Assembly (NCBI GenBank): GCA_945859605.1
Contig: OX243815.1
Location: 33,689,785 to 33,753,784, forward strand
Direction of reading: 5' to 3'
DNA length: 64,000 nt
DNA from: Lumbricus rubellus
Taxonomy: Eukaryota > Annelida > Clitellata > Crassiclitellata > Lumbricidae
Positions within the stretch are counted from its first letter, which is position 1. Each line of letters opens with the position of its first letter. The notes under the pieces were generated by a model. That model was not told where the DNA came from. It saw only the letters and a program-made list of their open reading frames with translations, and ran no database searches. A program made the position numbers and the translations under genes. Positions 1 through 44,362 of this stretch are shown here, one piece after another.

Positions 1-557
1 CAGAATGCATCTCCAAAAAACTTCAGTACTGTTCATTCAAGTAGGGTACTCAATTATTCGTCTTCTTAATCACTATGATCTTATTCTGATTCACTTTCAA
101 AACTTGATGTAGACAACGTACTGCTCGTAACTTACATAGACCTATTCCAATGCTTCTTGTGTTTTTTCATTTTTTTACACTGTATACTTACATTGTATTT
201 CTTTCATTTGTTTTTCTTTTCTTCTTTTTGGTAAAATAGGCCTCTGTATCTAGTCCAACTGCACCAATGTTGCACCATTGCAAAGTTGGTACCTTCTTCA
301 GTTTTAATTATATTGCCTACTCATGGCCTCACAATGACCAATATGAAAGAGAATATTAATTTATTGAAAACAATCATCTTTTGTCAGTTTTCTGTGTTGT
401 TCACCTGCAATTCTTGTTACGGCAGATGCATCTGTTTTTTCTAATAGGCATATAATGCATTTAGTTTCTGAACAGTGAACAATGTTACTTAGAACTGCGA
501 TTGGAATACTTTAGCCTTTCGCACAGATTTAGATCTCTTGACCTACATGTTCACTAC
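1..557. other. Gene-free left edge
   Basis: AT-rich sequence. No exon, long ORF or repeat boundary could be supported here. Confidence 0.5.
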
Positions 558-615
558 AGGGGCGGATCCAGGATTTCTGGTTAGGGGGGGCGTAAATACT
601 ACCAATCCAATCCCG

Positions 616-650
<35 letters not shown>

Positions 651-655
<5 letters not shown>

Positions 656-1262
656 CTTAAAGTGTAAAAAAGAAGTGCCAGGACGCTGTATTGTAGGACT
701 AATTGGTTGTCAGTGGCGACGCCGAATTAAGGCGGGAAGTTGCGAGTGCCGAAGGCACGAAGCCCATCCCGACTAGGGGGTCTGGGGGAGCTTGCGACGC
801 TCCCCCAGCGGGGTCTGGGGCGGAGCCCCAGCGACCAGCGCATTTTTGGCTGTTTCGACCTTAAATGGAGCCATTTTTAGGCTCTTGTTTGCCAGCTATT
901 TGTGAACGACAAAGTCGCGAAATTTTTAACAATAAGTCGTTTTTCAGTGTCGCAAGCTACCAGGATAACAATAAAAATAAAAATGTTATTGTAAAAGAGA
1001 AAGGTTTTGTCTTTACAGTAAGCTCCCCAGCGGGGTCTCGGGGCGGAGCCCCAGCGACCAGCGCATTTTTGGCTGTGTCGACCTCAAATGGAGCCATTTT
1101 TAGGCAGTCATGGCCGGTCGTCCGTAACTGCATGGACGCCGTCCATGCAGTCATGGACGACCGTCCAGGTAATGCTGGCCAAATAAGTCATAGGACGGCG
1201 TCCTGCCTCGAAAATAAGTGCCAGGACATCGTCCATGACCGTCCTGACACACTTAAGCCCTG
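651..1262. mobile_element. Non-autonomous hAT element, CAG(G/T)GCTTAAAGTG family, copy 1
   Basis: The ends are TAGTGCTTAAAGTG on the left and CTTAAGCCCTG on the right. The same ends define two other copies in this window, 23833-23979 and 50416-51590. The interior is GC-rich with repeated motifs such as GCTGGGGCTCCGCCCCAG read on the opposite strand. This copy sits beside a (TA)n run, so its target duplication cannot be read cleanly. ORFs inside show no recognised protein. Confidence 0.8.
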
Positions 1263-1562
1263 TATAATATAATTATATGAAATTAGATCACGCCACACTA
1301 TAATGATCCTTTTATAGAAAATGTTATGGAACTTTTAAAAAATATATAGTTTCTCAATTCTCATATAGGCTAAAACCACTGATCTCCACTGAAGGTTAAC
1401 AGTGAAACGATTATAAATCAGTTATCGGTTTTTATTATGCAACCCTTGATCCAAAAAGGAAATAATTAAGTGTCACATGACAGTGGATTAAGTAGTGTCT
1501 TTCTCCTTGGATGCTTTCTGGCGTAGGCCTTGATAATGTGTATAACTTGATGTCCTTGTGGA

Positions 1563-2983
1563 CATGGGCGTCCGCAGGGGGGCGCAAGGGGGCGCAAGTG
1601 CGCCCCCCTGGATTTTTTGCATATTTGCATAATAAATTTAGAATATTTAGTTATGATTATTGCAACGTAATTTTCAGTGTGGTTATCGGTGGGTTCTACA
1701 ATTAAGTTGGACCTATGTCCTATTATAACTTTCTTTGGACGCATAACATAATAGGTACAGAGTAATGGTAATATTGAAATTCATACTGTGACCCCAATAC
1801 GGGAAAAATGCATTCATTCGTGTCGCCTAATAGACAAGTAATTGGTATCGTGTTCTCGTTAACAGCGGCTCTTGTGTTGTTTCAGGCGATCACTGCAGGA
1901 TAACAGGTCCAGCTGGTGAAACGCGAAAAGACACACACCCAGACACACATATTAATTATATAAGCAAACTTAATTGGCACTGGCTGGAGCGACAGCGTCT
2001 GACTCTGACTAATAAATCAGCTTCTTCCCTCAGATGCCAGCCAAGAGCGAGTGTACCATGAAGCGAGAGACAGAGAGGAAGAGGTCGAAGGGAACAGACA
2101 GAACGGGGAGAGGAGGGAGAGAAGAGGAAACATCACATCAAGTTGATACTTGATATGGTGATATATATATATAATGTGCGAGGGGAGAGAGAAGAGGGAA
2201 AGGATCATAGTTGTGAGCAGTGGAATAATAGTCAAAACCTCTGTCTTGGGGACTTTACGACCTTGCTGACAGGTTGAATTAAGTCCCAACCCCCAACACA
2301 AGGGACAAAAGCTTCCCGCTCGATGCAGAGCGATTGAGCGAAGGACAATTTAATTGTTAGGAACAAAATAGGCAGTCAAGGAGTGTTTCGTATTCGCTTG
2401 AAGTTGAGTTCTGTAATCGGTCAGACTTTAAACTAAATACCATACCATAATAAGCCAAGGGCTCCTATATGCATAAGCCTACAGCGGGCACCCTATAAAT
2501 TAAGGTCATTCGATACGGTACGATTGTATAAGGAGGGTAGGAACATGCCAATATGGATTCATTCCTTAAGTAACCAGGCTGACGACCGTTTATCAGATAT
2601 CTGTATAATGAGTGTCTGTAGGCCTAGGCTACATTGTACATGCGGACTACGTCGTAGTTGGGACACAGTTTCAGTCAGCAAATTAAAGCAGATTCATGAA
2701 GTGATAAATCAGTTTGGATATAAGAACCGAGACGATTGCAATTGTTATTTCCAGAGTAAGGTCAGATTTCAGTCACATAAAATTTAACTAGGCTAACAGT
2801 TTCGACAATGATTTGTCAATGAATGTCTATATGATTTTTTCGCATGATGGGTTCCGTTACAGTGAATCGACGGGAGCCAGCGCAAAAGGTCGAGTGATCG
2901 GTTGTTTCGACAAACTATTTAGCCCCTGTGACAATTATATAAAAGTATGCGCCCCCCTGGAAAAATTCCTGCGGACGCCCATG
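1563..2983. mobile_element. CATGGGCG-type hAT-like element, 1.4-kb copy
   Basis: The ends are CATGGGCGTCCGCAG and its exact inverse CTGCGGACGCCCATG. Both are flanked by the exact 8-bp duplication CTTGTGGA (1555-1562 and 2984-2991). It is inserted within the hAT transposase remnant of the outer element. Shorter relatives lie at 12399-12842 and 44985-45289. ORFs inside (for example near 2524-2787) are not recognisable proteins. Confidence 0.9.
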
Positions 2984-2991
2984 CTTGTGGA

Positions 2992-3169
2992 CAAACAATA
3001 AAACGAGTTCATTAAATCTGTCCTCGTTCATTGTACTTCGGAAACACGACTTCACAAATCGCAGACTAGAATTGGCTCGTTCAACACTGCAAGCCGTGAC
3101 AGAAGTGAGCAGCAAAATGTGAATTATTGTGGTAATATTTGGATACATAATACGGTAAGAGAGCTCCAT
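2992..3169 (-). pseudogene. hAT transposase C-terminal dimerisation domain, remnant
   Basis: The - strand translation contains YPNITTIIHILLLT, then SVERANSSLRFVKS and RSTMNEDRFNELVLL. This is the pattern of the hAT C-terminal dimerisation domain (ERxxSxLKxIKxxxRsxMxxxRLxxL). The frame runs into the element at 1563-2983 through its duplicated target site. It continues on the other side (below 1563) as VHKDIKL, where the conserved domain would go on. Only the C-terminal end is left, so it is a dead copy. Confidence 0.8.
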
Positions 3170-3313
3170 TCTGCCGGTCCAGCTACTTCAAACATCCTTT
3201 TTCCCAAATTGCAATTATAAAATTATTAGTTTTAGGTCAGTTTAGTTTGAGAACATTTGCTGCAGTTTAGGGGGGGCGTACGCCGGCTCCGCCCCCCTCT
3301 GAATCCGCGCCTG

Positions 3314-3842
3314 CACTACCACTTTCTGAGAAAGTTTCGCTTTCTTATGAAAGAAAACTGTAAACATTCAAGATTGTAGTCATTATTCTACCTCAAAACG
3401 TCTCTTATGGTTCTCCATCAAGTTGAATGGAAATCTTTGGCTGGTTGCAGCCATATTGTTTTCACTGTATGTATTCAAAATGCTAACAAGCATTTCTCAT
3501 TTTGAATAGTTTTGCAATAATTTGTTTTGCGTAAATTATAATGATAAACCAACAAATTTGGTTGTTTACACACTTCACTATTTTGTTTATGCTCAATTTA
3601 TACACTCTTTTAAATTGTATATTATAAAAAATAGGTAATTTAATTTAAATGCTTTACACGCACATAAAATTTAGTGAAATTAATCTTTGAAAACTTTGAG
3701 CTCCTTGAGGCAAAACTAAATGCAAACCAATTACTTCCATATTTTACAGTTTTGATCCATGAACTAAAAGGAACACAAAAAGTAAAGAGCGTCTTTTAAT
3801 TTCTAACTTTCATGTTTTCCCTACAGAGCTTGAATCACCCTA
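3314..3842. other. AT-rich gene-free stretch
   Basis: I see no exon or repeat boundary. The stretch runs up to a tetranucleotide microsatellite. Confidence 0.4.
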
Positions 3843-4224
3843 ATGTATGTATGTTTGTATGTATGCTTGTATGTTTGTATGTATGTATGTATGTATGTTT
3901 GTATGTATGTATGTTTGTATGTATGTATGTATGTATGTATGTATGTATGTATGTATGTATGTATGTATGTTTGTATGTATGTATGTATGTATGTATGTAT
4001 GTATGTATGTATGTATGTATGTATGTATGTATGTATGTATGTATGTATGTATGTTTGTATGCATATTTGTATGTATGTATGTATGTATGTATGTATGTAT
4101 GTATGTATGTATGTATGTATGTATGTATGTATGTATGTATGTATGTATGTATGTATGTATGTATGTATGTATGTATGTATGTATGTATGTATGTATGTAT
4201 GTATGTATGTATGTATGTATGTTT
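3843..4224. repeat. (GTAT)n microsatellite
   Basis: About 380 bp of GTAT with occasional GTTT variants. Long ORFs that read MYVC or THTY on either strand are products of the repeat, not genes. It is followed by a G-rich run of imperfect GTCCGGGGGGGAA-like units (about 4250-4370). Confidence 0.97.
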
Positions 4225-4232
4225 GCATTCAT

Positions 4233-5007
4233 GTATGTGTATGCACAAATTGCACAGGGGGGAATTGTCCGGGAGAAATGTCCTAGTCGAAATGGGGGGG
4301 GGGGAACGTCCGGGGGAGAATTGTCCGGGGGGAATTGTCAGGGGGGGAAATGTCCAGGGGGGAAATGTCCTACAACCACTTTCCATCACTAGCCTACAAG
4401 GCACAAAAAATACCTCTACACCACCATGTCCCACTTTCTATTTTATTTGACCTAGGCCTTCAGTCTAGCTAACAATCTACAACGTTTCGCACCGCATAAG
4501 TTCAAAGTTCATAATTATTTCTTACACAAGAATATATTTCCTAATTTGGTCTAAAATGTTGCATTTAATTTTGAATGACTTCCGCGGAAGCCAGTGATGA
4601 AGGTTTTGTCAAAAACGCTGCTCCAAATGAAAGCGACCTATTTTCAGCGCCTTCCGTGGCTTCAGCGCTTGCTTCAGCGCTTGCTTCAGCGAGCGGTAAT
4701 AGCTGCAGCCAATCAGCCAACTAAGCGACGACCTGTTAGTGCTTAGCAGCAGCTGCAGCAGCCGCTCTGCTGTTGGCTCAATGCTAGGCCATTAGATTAG
4801 TCGATGGGAGAAGCAAAGCAATGCAGCAGCAGCAGCAGCAGCAGCTGATTCTGTTTACTGCGATCGGGATCGAGTTACACAACTTACCTTCGATGGCCTT
4901 ATTGCACACGTACAATCATGTTACTGTTACATAGGCCTATGCGCTAGAAGTTTACTTTCGACGATTTTTGTGCCGACTTGCAATAATTTCTATTGCAAGT
5001 TGTAACA
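4233..5007 (+). promoter_or_regulatory. Upstream region and 5' leader of the CLC gene
   Basis: This region precedes the CLC start codon. It holds a short tandem repeat of GCTTCAGC (about 4655-4690), a CAG run (about 4821-4843) and a hairpin just before the ATG. I could not identify a TATA box, so the transcription start is not placed. Confidence 0.4.
4976..5000 (+). promoter_or_regulatory. Perfect hairpin just upstream of the CLC start codon
   Basis: ACTTGCAATA and TATTGCAAGT form a perfect 10-bp stem around a 5-nt loop (ATTTC). The structure ends 7 nt before the ATG at 5008. If transcribed, it would sit in the path of the scanning ribosome. Confidence 0.45.
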
Positions 5008-38702
<33,695 letters not shown>

Positions 38703-40010
38703 GTCCAGCAGATTCCATGAAACCACGTATGGAAAAGAAGCACAGAGACTTCCAACTAAGTAAAAGTTGAAGCTGCAAAAGTGAAATAATGCAGTTGGTT
38801 TGGTTTTGGCATGTGCAAGGACCTGATAAGTTATTAGTTCTTCTCTGGTTTTAAGTCTTTTGGTTTTATTCTGTTACAGTTTACTTTAACAATTGCTATA
38901 CTCCTATATGAACGCAAATATCTCTGCAACCAGTGGTTAAATTCAACCAGACCTTAGATCCAGCACCACTGATTTGAGACCTGCCACCTGTGCTGTGAGA
39001 TCCATCACGTAAATAATTATGAAATCCACAACCTAAGAAAGGAGACATGTAACCTAGAAGAGGAGGCTCATCATCCCAGGACAAAGATCCACCACCCAAA
39101 ATTATATCAACATCTGTTGAACTTACAGTGTCCTTTCAATATATTCACTTGAGATATAAGTAAAAAATCTTGCATGATTGTGTATCGTCAAGGCTGTTGT
39201 CACAATCTTTCCTGGTCTGATACAGATAGCTGTCTGGACTCAATGCAGATCATGTATTGATGAAATGTCATGGTTTATGGGTGTTGAGCTGTCAAAGATT
39301 TGAATGGTTGCGAAGGTTACTTCTATCTTTCTATTTGTCAGCAATAATCGATATGCCGTGCTTCACAAGGTTTGTATTTTATGAAAATAGCGAGTCTTCA
39401 ATGTCAGTTTAATGACATCCAAAATGTAAGTCATGTGCAAGATATAGATAACTTCGCGTTGCTTGACAATGCTAAGTGTAATTGCATAGGCTCAGGCCTA
39501 CATGTAAGCTCAACATTTATAAACCCGTAGACCCAAGCTCAGCGCAATTTCATAGGCGTACGAGGCAGGGGTCCAGAGGGGGCAAATGCCCCTCAACTTT
39601 CAGGCAAGTCTGATTTTTCGGGCAAAACAGCTTCGAACGACTAACGCTTAACTTTATAGCAGCGCTTTAGAAATCTTAAGTTAACGGTTACGAATAGCCT
39701 ACCGTCCTATAGACTTAGGCCTGCATATGTAATGTAGTGTAATTGGTAATTTCTATAACGCCACTCACAGCCGTGCATGACCATTCAGTAGCGCTCCCAG
39801 TGCGATAACCCCTAGACAAAAAGTCTTAAGAAGAGAAAGCTGTAGGTCTAGATAGTGATCCAGAAAGAAGAGTCCCACGCAGAGGGGGAAAAGGGAATTC
39901 CACAAGGAGAGCCCAATTAGGCCTATGGTAATTATGGATCGAGTTTGAGCAATTATAGTGTTCCTAGCTCGTGGAACAAATAAGTCATGTTACTCATGTA
40001 GCCTGTAGAG
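38703..40010. other. CLC downstream region
   Basis: Contains the 3' UTR, whose end I cannot place. TAGGCCTA-type motifs resume at about 39480. A repeat start, CATAGGCGTACGAGGCAG, lies at about 39551, and a diverged SINE-like stretch (TATAACGCCAC, GTAGCGCTCCC) at about 39750-39910. Confidence 0.4.
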
Positions 40011-40345
40011 CAGCGGTTCCCAACCCGTGGCCCGCAGGCCAAAAGTGGCCCGCCAGGCCTCAGAAAGTGGCCCTCCATCTCTCAAAGAATTTAAAAAAAT
40101 ATACGGAAATTGACCAATTGGACAGGATAGAACACATAATTACTTTCTATTACAAATTATTTCATTTTGACTTCCACAAACAACATCAAACATTTTTTTG
40201 ATTCAATTAGAACAAATTTATATGCTTCTAGTTAATTAAATTTTAGCTTTGTGGCCCCCTAATGTTCTTCAACCAAAAAAGTGGCCCTCGTGCTCTCCAA
40301 CTTAGAAAAAGTGGCCCTCAAGTCCAAAAAGGTTGGGAACCACTG
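40011..40345. mobile_element. hAT MITE, CAGCGGTTCCCAACC family, copy 1
   Basis: Ends CAGCGGTTCCCAACC and GGTTGGGAACCACTG with the exact duplication CTGTAGAG (40003-40010, 40346-40353). GTGGCCC motifs repeat inside. A second copy in the opposite orientation lies at 56461-56804. Confidence 0.95.
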
Positions 40346-41283
40346 CTGTAGAGTGTAGACTACATGTCTGCAGACTGCAGTCAATAGTCTGGCAGCTCTG
40401 GCTCAAAACATTGGTTCTGCAATCTGTCATCACTCAGTCATCAAAATCTGTCACATTCATCTTCCTGATTATAATCATGGATCAACCGAATGGCGACTGC
40501 AGTATAGGTCTTTAGAAGAGAATTAACCACAATCAACGCGTTTAATTGGCGCCGAAATATATGGCACGAACGGGCGTTGCTATGGTGAACTATAGCGCGA
40601 ACTCATCAAAGTTCTAATTAACTGCATTAAGCTAGCTGTCGTCTTTTACCTGCGTAGACGATCCATCTATCCGTGGATGAAGTAATTAGATGCTGCTATG
40701 TGTCTGTGCTTGAGCCTAGATAGGCCTATGTGTGCACCCGTGTTTGTATGCGCGCGCGTGTGTGTGTGCTTGCACATGTGCGTATGCGTATACGCCCATA
40801 CATGTACACATGTGTGTGTGCTTTCCTGACTTGATATCTACAATTCTGCATCTAGCACGTGGAGTCCTTTGATGAATGGTGTCTGATGGATCATCATTTC
40901 AACGCGGGGTCTTTTGTCCGTGAAATTGGTTTTCTCGCTCTTGCGTTAATTCTAAGATCTGCATCACGTGGTTCCTTTGCGTTAAATGAACCGCACGCGA
41001 AGTTCATGAGTGTCGAAATCCGTACATTGTCTATTGGGGGGAGGGGGTGTTTACGCCTATCGTACGACAGCTAATTCCGATGGAAGACGTCCAATGACCA
41101 ACCCACCAGAAAGCGATGAGCTTAGAAGCTCATTGATTCAGATAATTACGCGTTTAATGAGACCGTCACTCAATCCGACACATGACATCTCACATAGCCC
41201 CCGCCCCCTCCCCTATAATCCTCTTCTATTTTGGGACACACATTATTTTATAAGCCAGTCTGTGGTTAGAGCGACCGCATCCA
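40346..41283. other. Gene-free stretch upstream of the repeat-protein gene
   Basis: Contains a short (GT)n/(GCGC) run near 40750-40820 and otherwise nothing I can assign. It is the distal promoter region of the next gene. Confidence 0.4.
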
Positions 41284-41313
41284 CTGCATAAAAGCAGCGC
41301 TGCATAAAAGCAG
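41284..41313 (+). promoter_or_regulatory. Duplicated TATA-like box
   Basis: CTGCATAAAAGCAGC occurs twice in tandem, 16 bp apart. Each copy has the TATA-like core CATAAAAG inside a GCTGC/GCAGC inverted pair. It lies about 140 bp before a good donor (41452) and is the probable core promoter of the repeat-protein gene. Confidence 0.5.
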
Positions 41314-41451
41314 CCGCATGGTGGTGATGTTGATGCTGGTGCTGCTGACCGATTCACAGAAGAGACGACGACGCAGCAATTCTTCGACGGAAACGTCAGC
41401 AGCACATTGACACAAGTACATCACTATACAACGTTTAGTCGACTAACTGCT
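41314..41451 (+). other. 5' UTR exon 1 of the repeat-protein gene
   Basis: A presumed non-coding exon from just downstream of the TATA-like boxes to the donor GCT|GTAAGT at 41452. The coding exon starts behind acceptor CTGTAG at 42325. The transcription start is not defined. Confidence 0.45.
41318..41410 (+). CDS. Possible upstream ORF in the leader
   Basis: ATG at 41318 opens 30 codons beginning MVVMLMLVLLTDSQKRRRR and closing at TGA 41408. If the exon is transcribed, this uORF precedes the main start at 42347. It could also be a chance ORF. Confidence 0.3.
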   Translation: MVVMLMLVLLTDSQKRRRRSNSSTETSAAH

Positions 41452-41639
41452 GTAAGTATCATTGGCTGATCTTCTGCACGTTATCACGAAATGAGTATAG
41501 GGCTATATAATTATAGCAAGCACTAGTTTAAGAATTTGATTGTTAGCTTAAGGGTCATAACCAACTGCAGTTAACTATGCACATTTAGAGACTTTGCTGC
41601 TGATGTGTAAGCCTAGACCCACGTCCTATACAAAATAGT

Positions 41640-41865
41640 TAATTGCAACTGAGATCACCTGCAGATAGGTGGGGCCGGGTGCAGGGTGAGAATTGCCGGG
41701 GGGGTTGGGGGGGGTTCAACCCCCAGTCTTTTTTAGAGCCCCATGTTAAAGTATGTTTTTCATACCCCAATTTCAAGTTTATCATAAGCCAACCCCCCCC
41801 CCCCCCAGTTATTTTTCCACAATTCTCATACTGGCCGGGTGGCGTCCGTCCATGCAGGAAGAAGA
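41640..41865. repeat. Imperfect palindromic repeat with G and C runs
   Basis: GGGGCCGGGTGCAGGGTGAG and AATTG on the left face ACAATTCTCATACTGGCCGG on the right, with a C14 run in between. Likely a small inverted-repeat element in intron 1 of the repeat-protein gene. Confidence 0.4.
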
Positions 41866-42346
41866 CCATAATAATATTATAGATTCAGTGAATGTGCCTC
41901 CTGCTCAGCCTCAGGTTGTTTGTATCGAGAATCATCGTCCAAGTTAGAGATGTAACTCAGATGTTGGAAGAGTAAGTTTATGCCGTCTGTCCTCTCCGCT
42001 GCGAACCCCTTTCAGTTATCTAATTCTTAAGACTTAAAAGTTCAGACCCGCCTGCATAATTATAGCCTACATTGTATACTCTGTTTTAGCAATTATTTTC
42101 GACGACCTTGTAACGGCGCTATCTATACGCCCTATAGGTAGTCGATATTAGGCCTGTTGCTGTTGTTATTGTTATCATTATCATCATCATCATCATCAGG
42201 CCTATTTCTGTTATTGCTATTATTATTCACAGGCTTCAGGATTCGTTCAAAACCTCGATTTAGACTTAGAAATTGAAATAGTTCTATAGGGCTGACAGAA
42301 TGCAATTACTTTGATTTGTCTGTAGCCTCCTTGAAAGTACTGGAGG

Positions 42347-44362
42347 ATGAATGTGAGTGCTGTCGGCGGCGGCAGGGCTGCAGTTGGCCTCAGCCTACTT
42401 TTACTGTTGAGTAGCAATGGGTCATCTAGCCGTGTGTGGCTTCAGCCATTCTGCACCAACCTACACTCAGAATCAGAGAGCCTGTCTTCAAAGACATCGT
42501 TCAAGACAGCATCATCAGTCGCGAGTGAGATGAATTACATGCACGAGGACGATCGACTACATACAGTTTGTGAGTCAAATGAATCGCCGTCAAGACATCA
42601 AGTGGAAGAAAATTGGTTTCCTGATACTACATATTATGAAAGAAACCGTCTTGAATTTAATACAACACAGAATAAATACGAGAGGCAGAGCAACAGCGTC
42701 AGAGTTCAGCTATCATATGAACGGTTGTACTCTAGAAGCAAAGTTAGAGTCAGATCAGACAGCAGAAAGACGGACTTGAAAGAGAAATCTCGAATCGAAT
42801 TTCAAAGCAGTTTTGAAAGAAGAGAAGCTGATTTAAGAAAGAAACTCAACAGCGAAGACAGAGATGAGTTTGGACGACGATCTGACACAAGATCGAGGGA
42901 ATCTAGAAGCAAAGGTAGAGACAGTTTAGATGAAAGAACAACTCGGCTTAAAAGAGAATCCAGAAACCAAGTTAGAGATGGCTCCGACAGATTTCACTCA
43001 AGAAGGGATTCTAGACGCGAAGGCAGAAGCAGTTTATACAGAAGAATGGCTGATTTAAGAAGAGAATTATTCCGATTCCAATTAGGTATACATCACGATA
43101 TGGGAAGATCAGACTTAGGTCTATGGAAGGAATCTAGAACTGAAGGTAGAAACAGTGTGGATAGAAGTGGAAGTGGAAGAACGCATGCTGATCTAAAGAG
43201 ATATTCCAGAAACATAGTTAGAGATGATTTTGAAAGATCCTACTCAAGGATGAAATCCAGAAGTGAGGTTAATAGTGTTCTAGGTAAGAGAATGGTTAAT
43301 TCAAAGATAGAATTTCAGAACCAAGTTAGAGATGTGTTTGACTTAAGGAATGAATCTAGAAGCGATGGAAGAAGAAGCATGAGTCTAGACAGAAGACATT
43401 TTAAAAGAGTCGATAGAAACCAAGTCAAAGATGGTCTTGAGACATCCGCTCTAAGAAGCACATTTCGAAATAAAGGTGGAAGCAGTTTAGATAGAAGAAT
43501 AGCTGACTTTACGAAGGAATCCAGGAAGCAAGTTGCAGGTGGTTTTGAGAGATCTGACTCAAGGATGGAATCTAGAAGCGAAGGTAGAAGAATAGCTGAC
43601 TTTACGAAGGAATCCAGAAGGCAAGTGAGAAATGGATTTGAAAGATCTGACATAATGAGGAACTCTAGAAGTGAAGGTAGAAGAATAGCTGACTTTACGA
43701 AGGAATCCAGAAGGCAAGTTAGAAGTGGCTTTGAAAGATCTGACATAATGAGGAACTCTAGAAGCGAAGGTAGAAGAATAGCTGACTTTACGAAGGAATC
43801 CAGAAGGCAAGTTAGAAGTGGCTTTGAAAGATCTGACTCGAGGATAGAATCTAGAAGTGAAGGTAGAAGAATAGCTGACTTTACGAAGGCATCCAGAAGG
43901 CAAGTTAGAAGTGGCTTTGAAAGATCTGACATAATGAGGAACTCTAGAAGCGAAGATGGAAGCAGTTTAGAAAGCAGATCAACGACTGATTTAAGGAAGG
44001 CATCCTTAAGCCAAGTTAGAGATGTTGCTGGAAATTCTGACTCCAGGATGGAATTTAGACGCGGGGAAGGCAGACGTAGGTTTGAGAGAATAGCGACTGA
44101 CTCAACAAAGAAACTAAAACGAGGCTTTACAAGAAACTCTGGAGACAAAATCAGAAGCAATTTGAATTTAAAAGTGGGAGATTCAAACCGTCACAGAAGC
44201 CTATTTGTAAACAGAACGGAATGGATTGTTATCCCTCTCGAAATTCCCGTTGTGCATAATTCTGACGTAGGCCAACAGTTAGACCGGTCCTTCGAATATC
44301 TCCAAAACCATGAGATGAATCGACGCTCAGAACGACATTGTGCCCACACAATTATTGACAAG
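42347..44362 (+). CDS. Repeat-protein gene, coding exon 1
   Basis: Encodes residues 1-672. Preceded by acceptor TTTGTCTGTAG (exon starts 42326) and ended by donor AAG|GTAAGA at 44363, phase 0. The unspliced frame would stop after only three more codons. Confidence 0.85.

Larger units (their letters stand above)
558..3313. mobile_element. Decayed hAT transposon hosting two younger insertions
   Basis: The left end reads AGGGGCGGATCCAG and the right end CTGAATCCGCGCCTG, which is an imperfect terminal inverted repeat. The hexamer CACTAC lies directly outside both ends. Inside, on the - strand near the right end, is a recognisable hAT transposase C-terminus (2992-3169). Two further elements are inserted in it, at 651-1262 and 1563-2983. 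The order of insertion is clear because the second interrupts the transposase reading frame. The outer element is old and non-functional. Confidence 0.75.

Noticed and set aside
865..1272. 135-residue ORF
   Set aside because: Lies within a non-autonomous hAT element with no recognisable domain. Equivalent frames are broken in the copy at 50416-51590.
3812..4450. Long MYVC/THTY ORFs on both strands
   Set aside because: They translate a (GTAT)n microsatellite that is open in several frames at once. No protein-like composition outside the repeat.
40859..41291. Overlapping + strand ORFs before the TATA-like boxes
   Set aside because: No known domain and frames broken at random. More likely promoter-proximal spacer.
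43315..44160. 281-residue antisense ORF
   Set aside because: Shadow of the repeat-protein gene. The sense frame has a start, upstream stop, splice sites and continuing exons.
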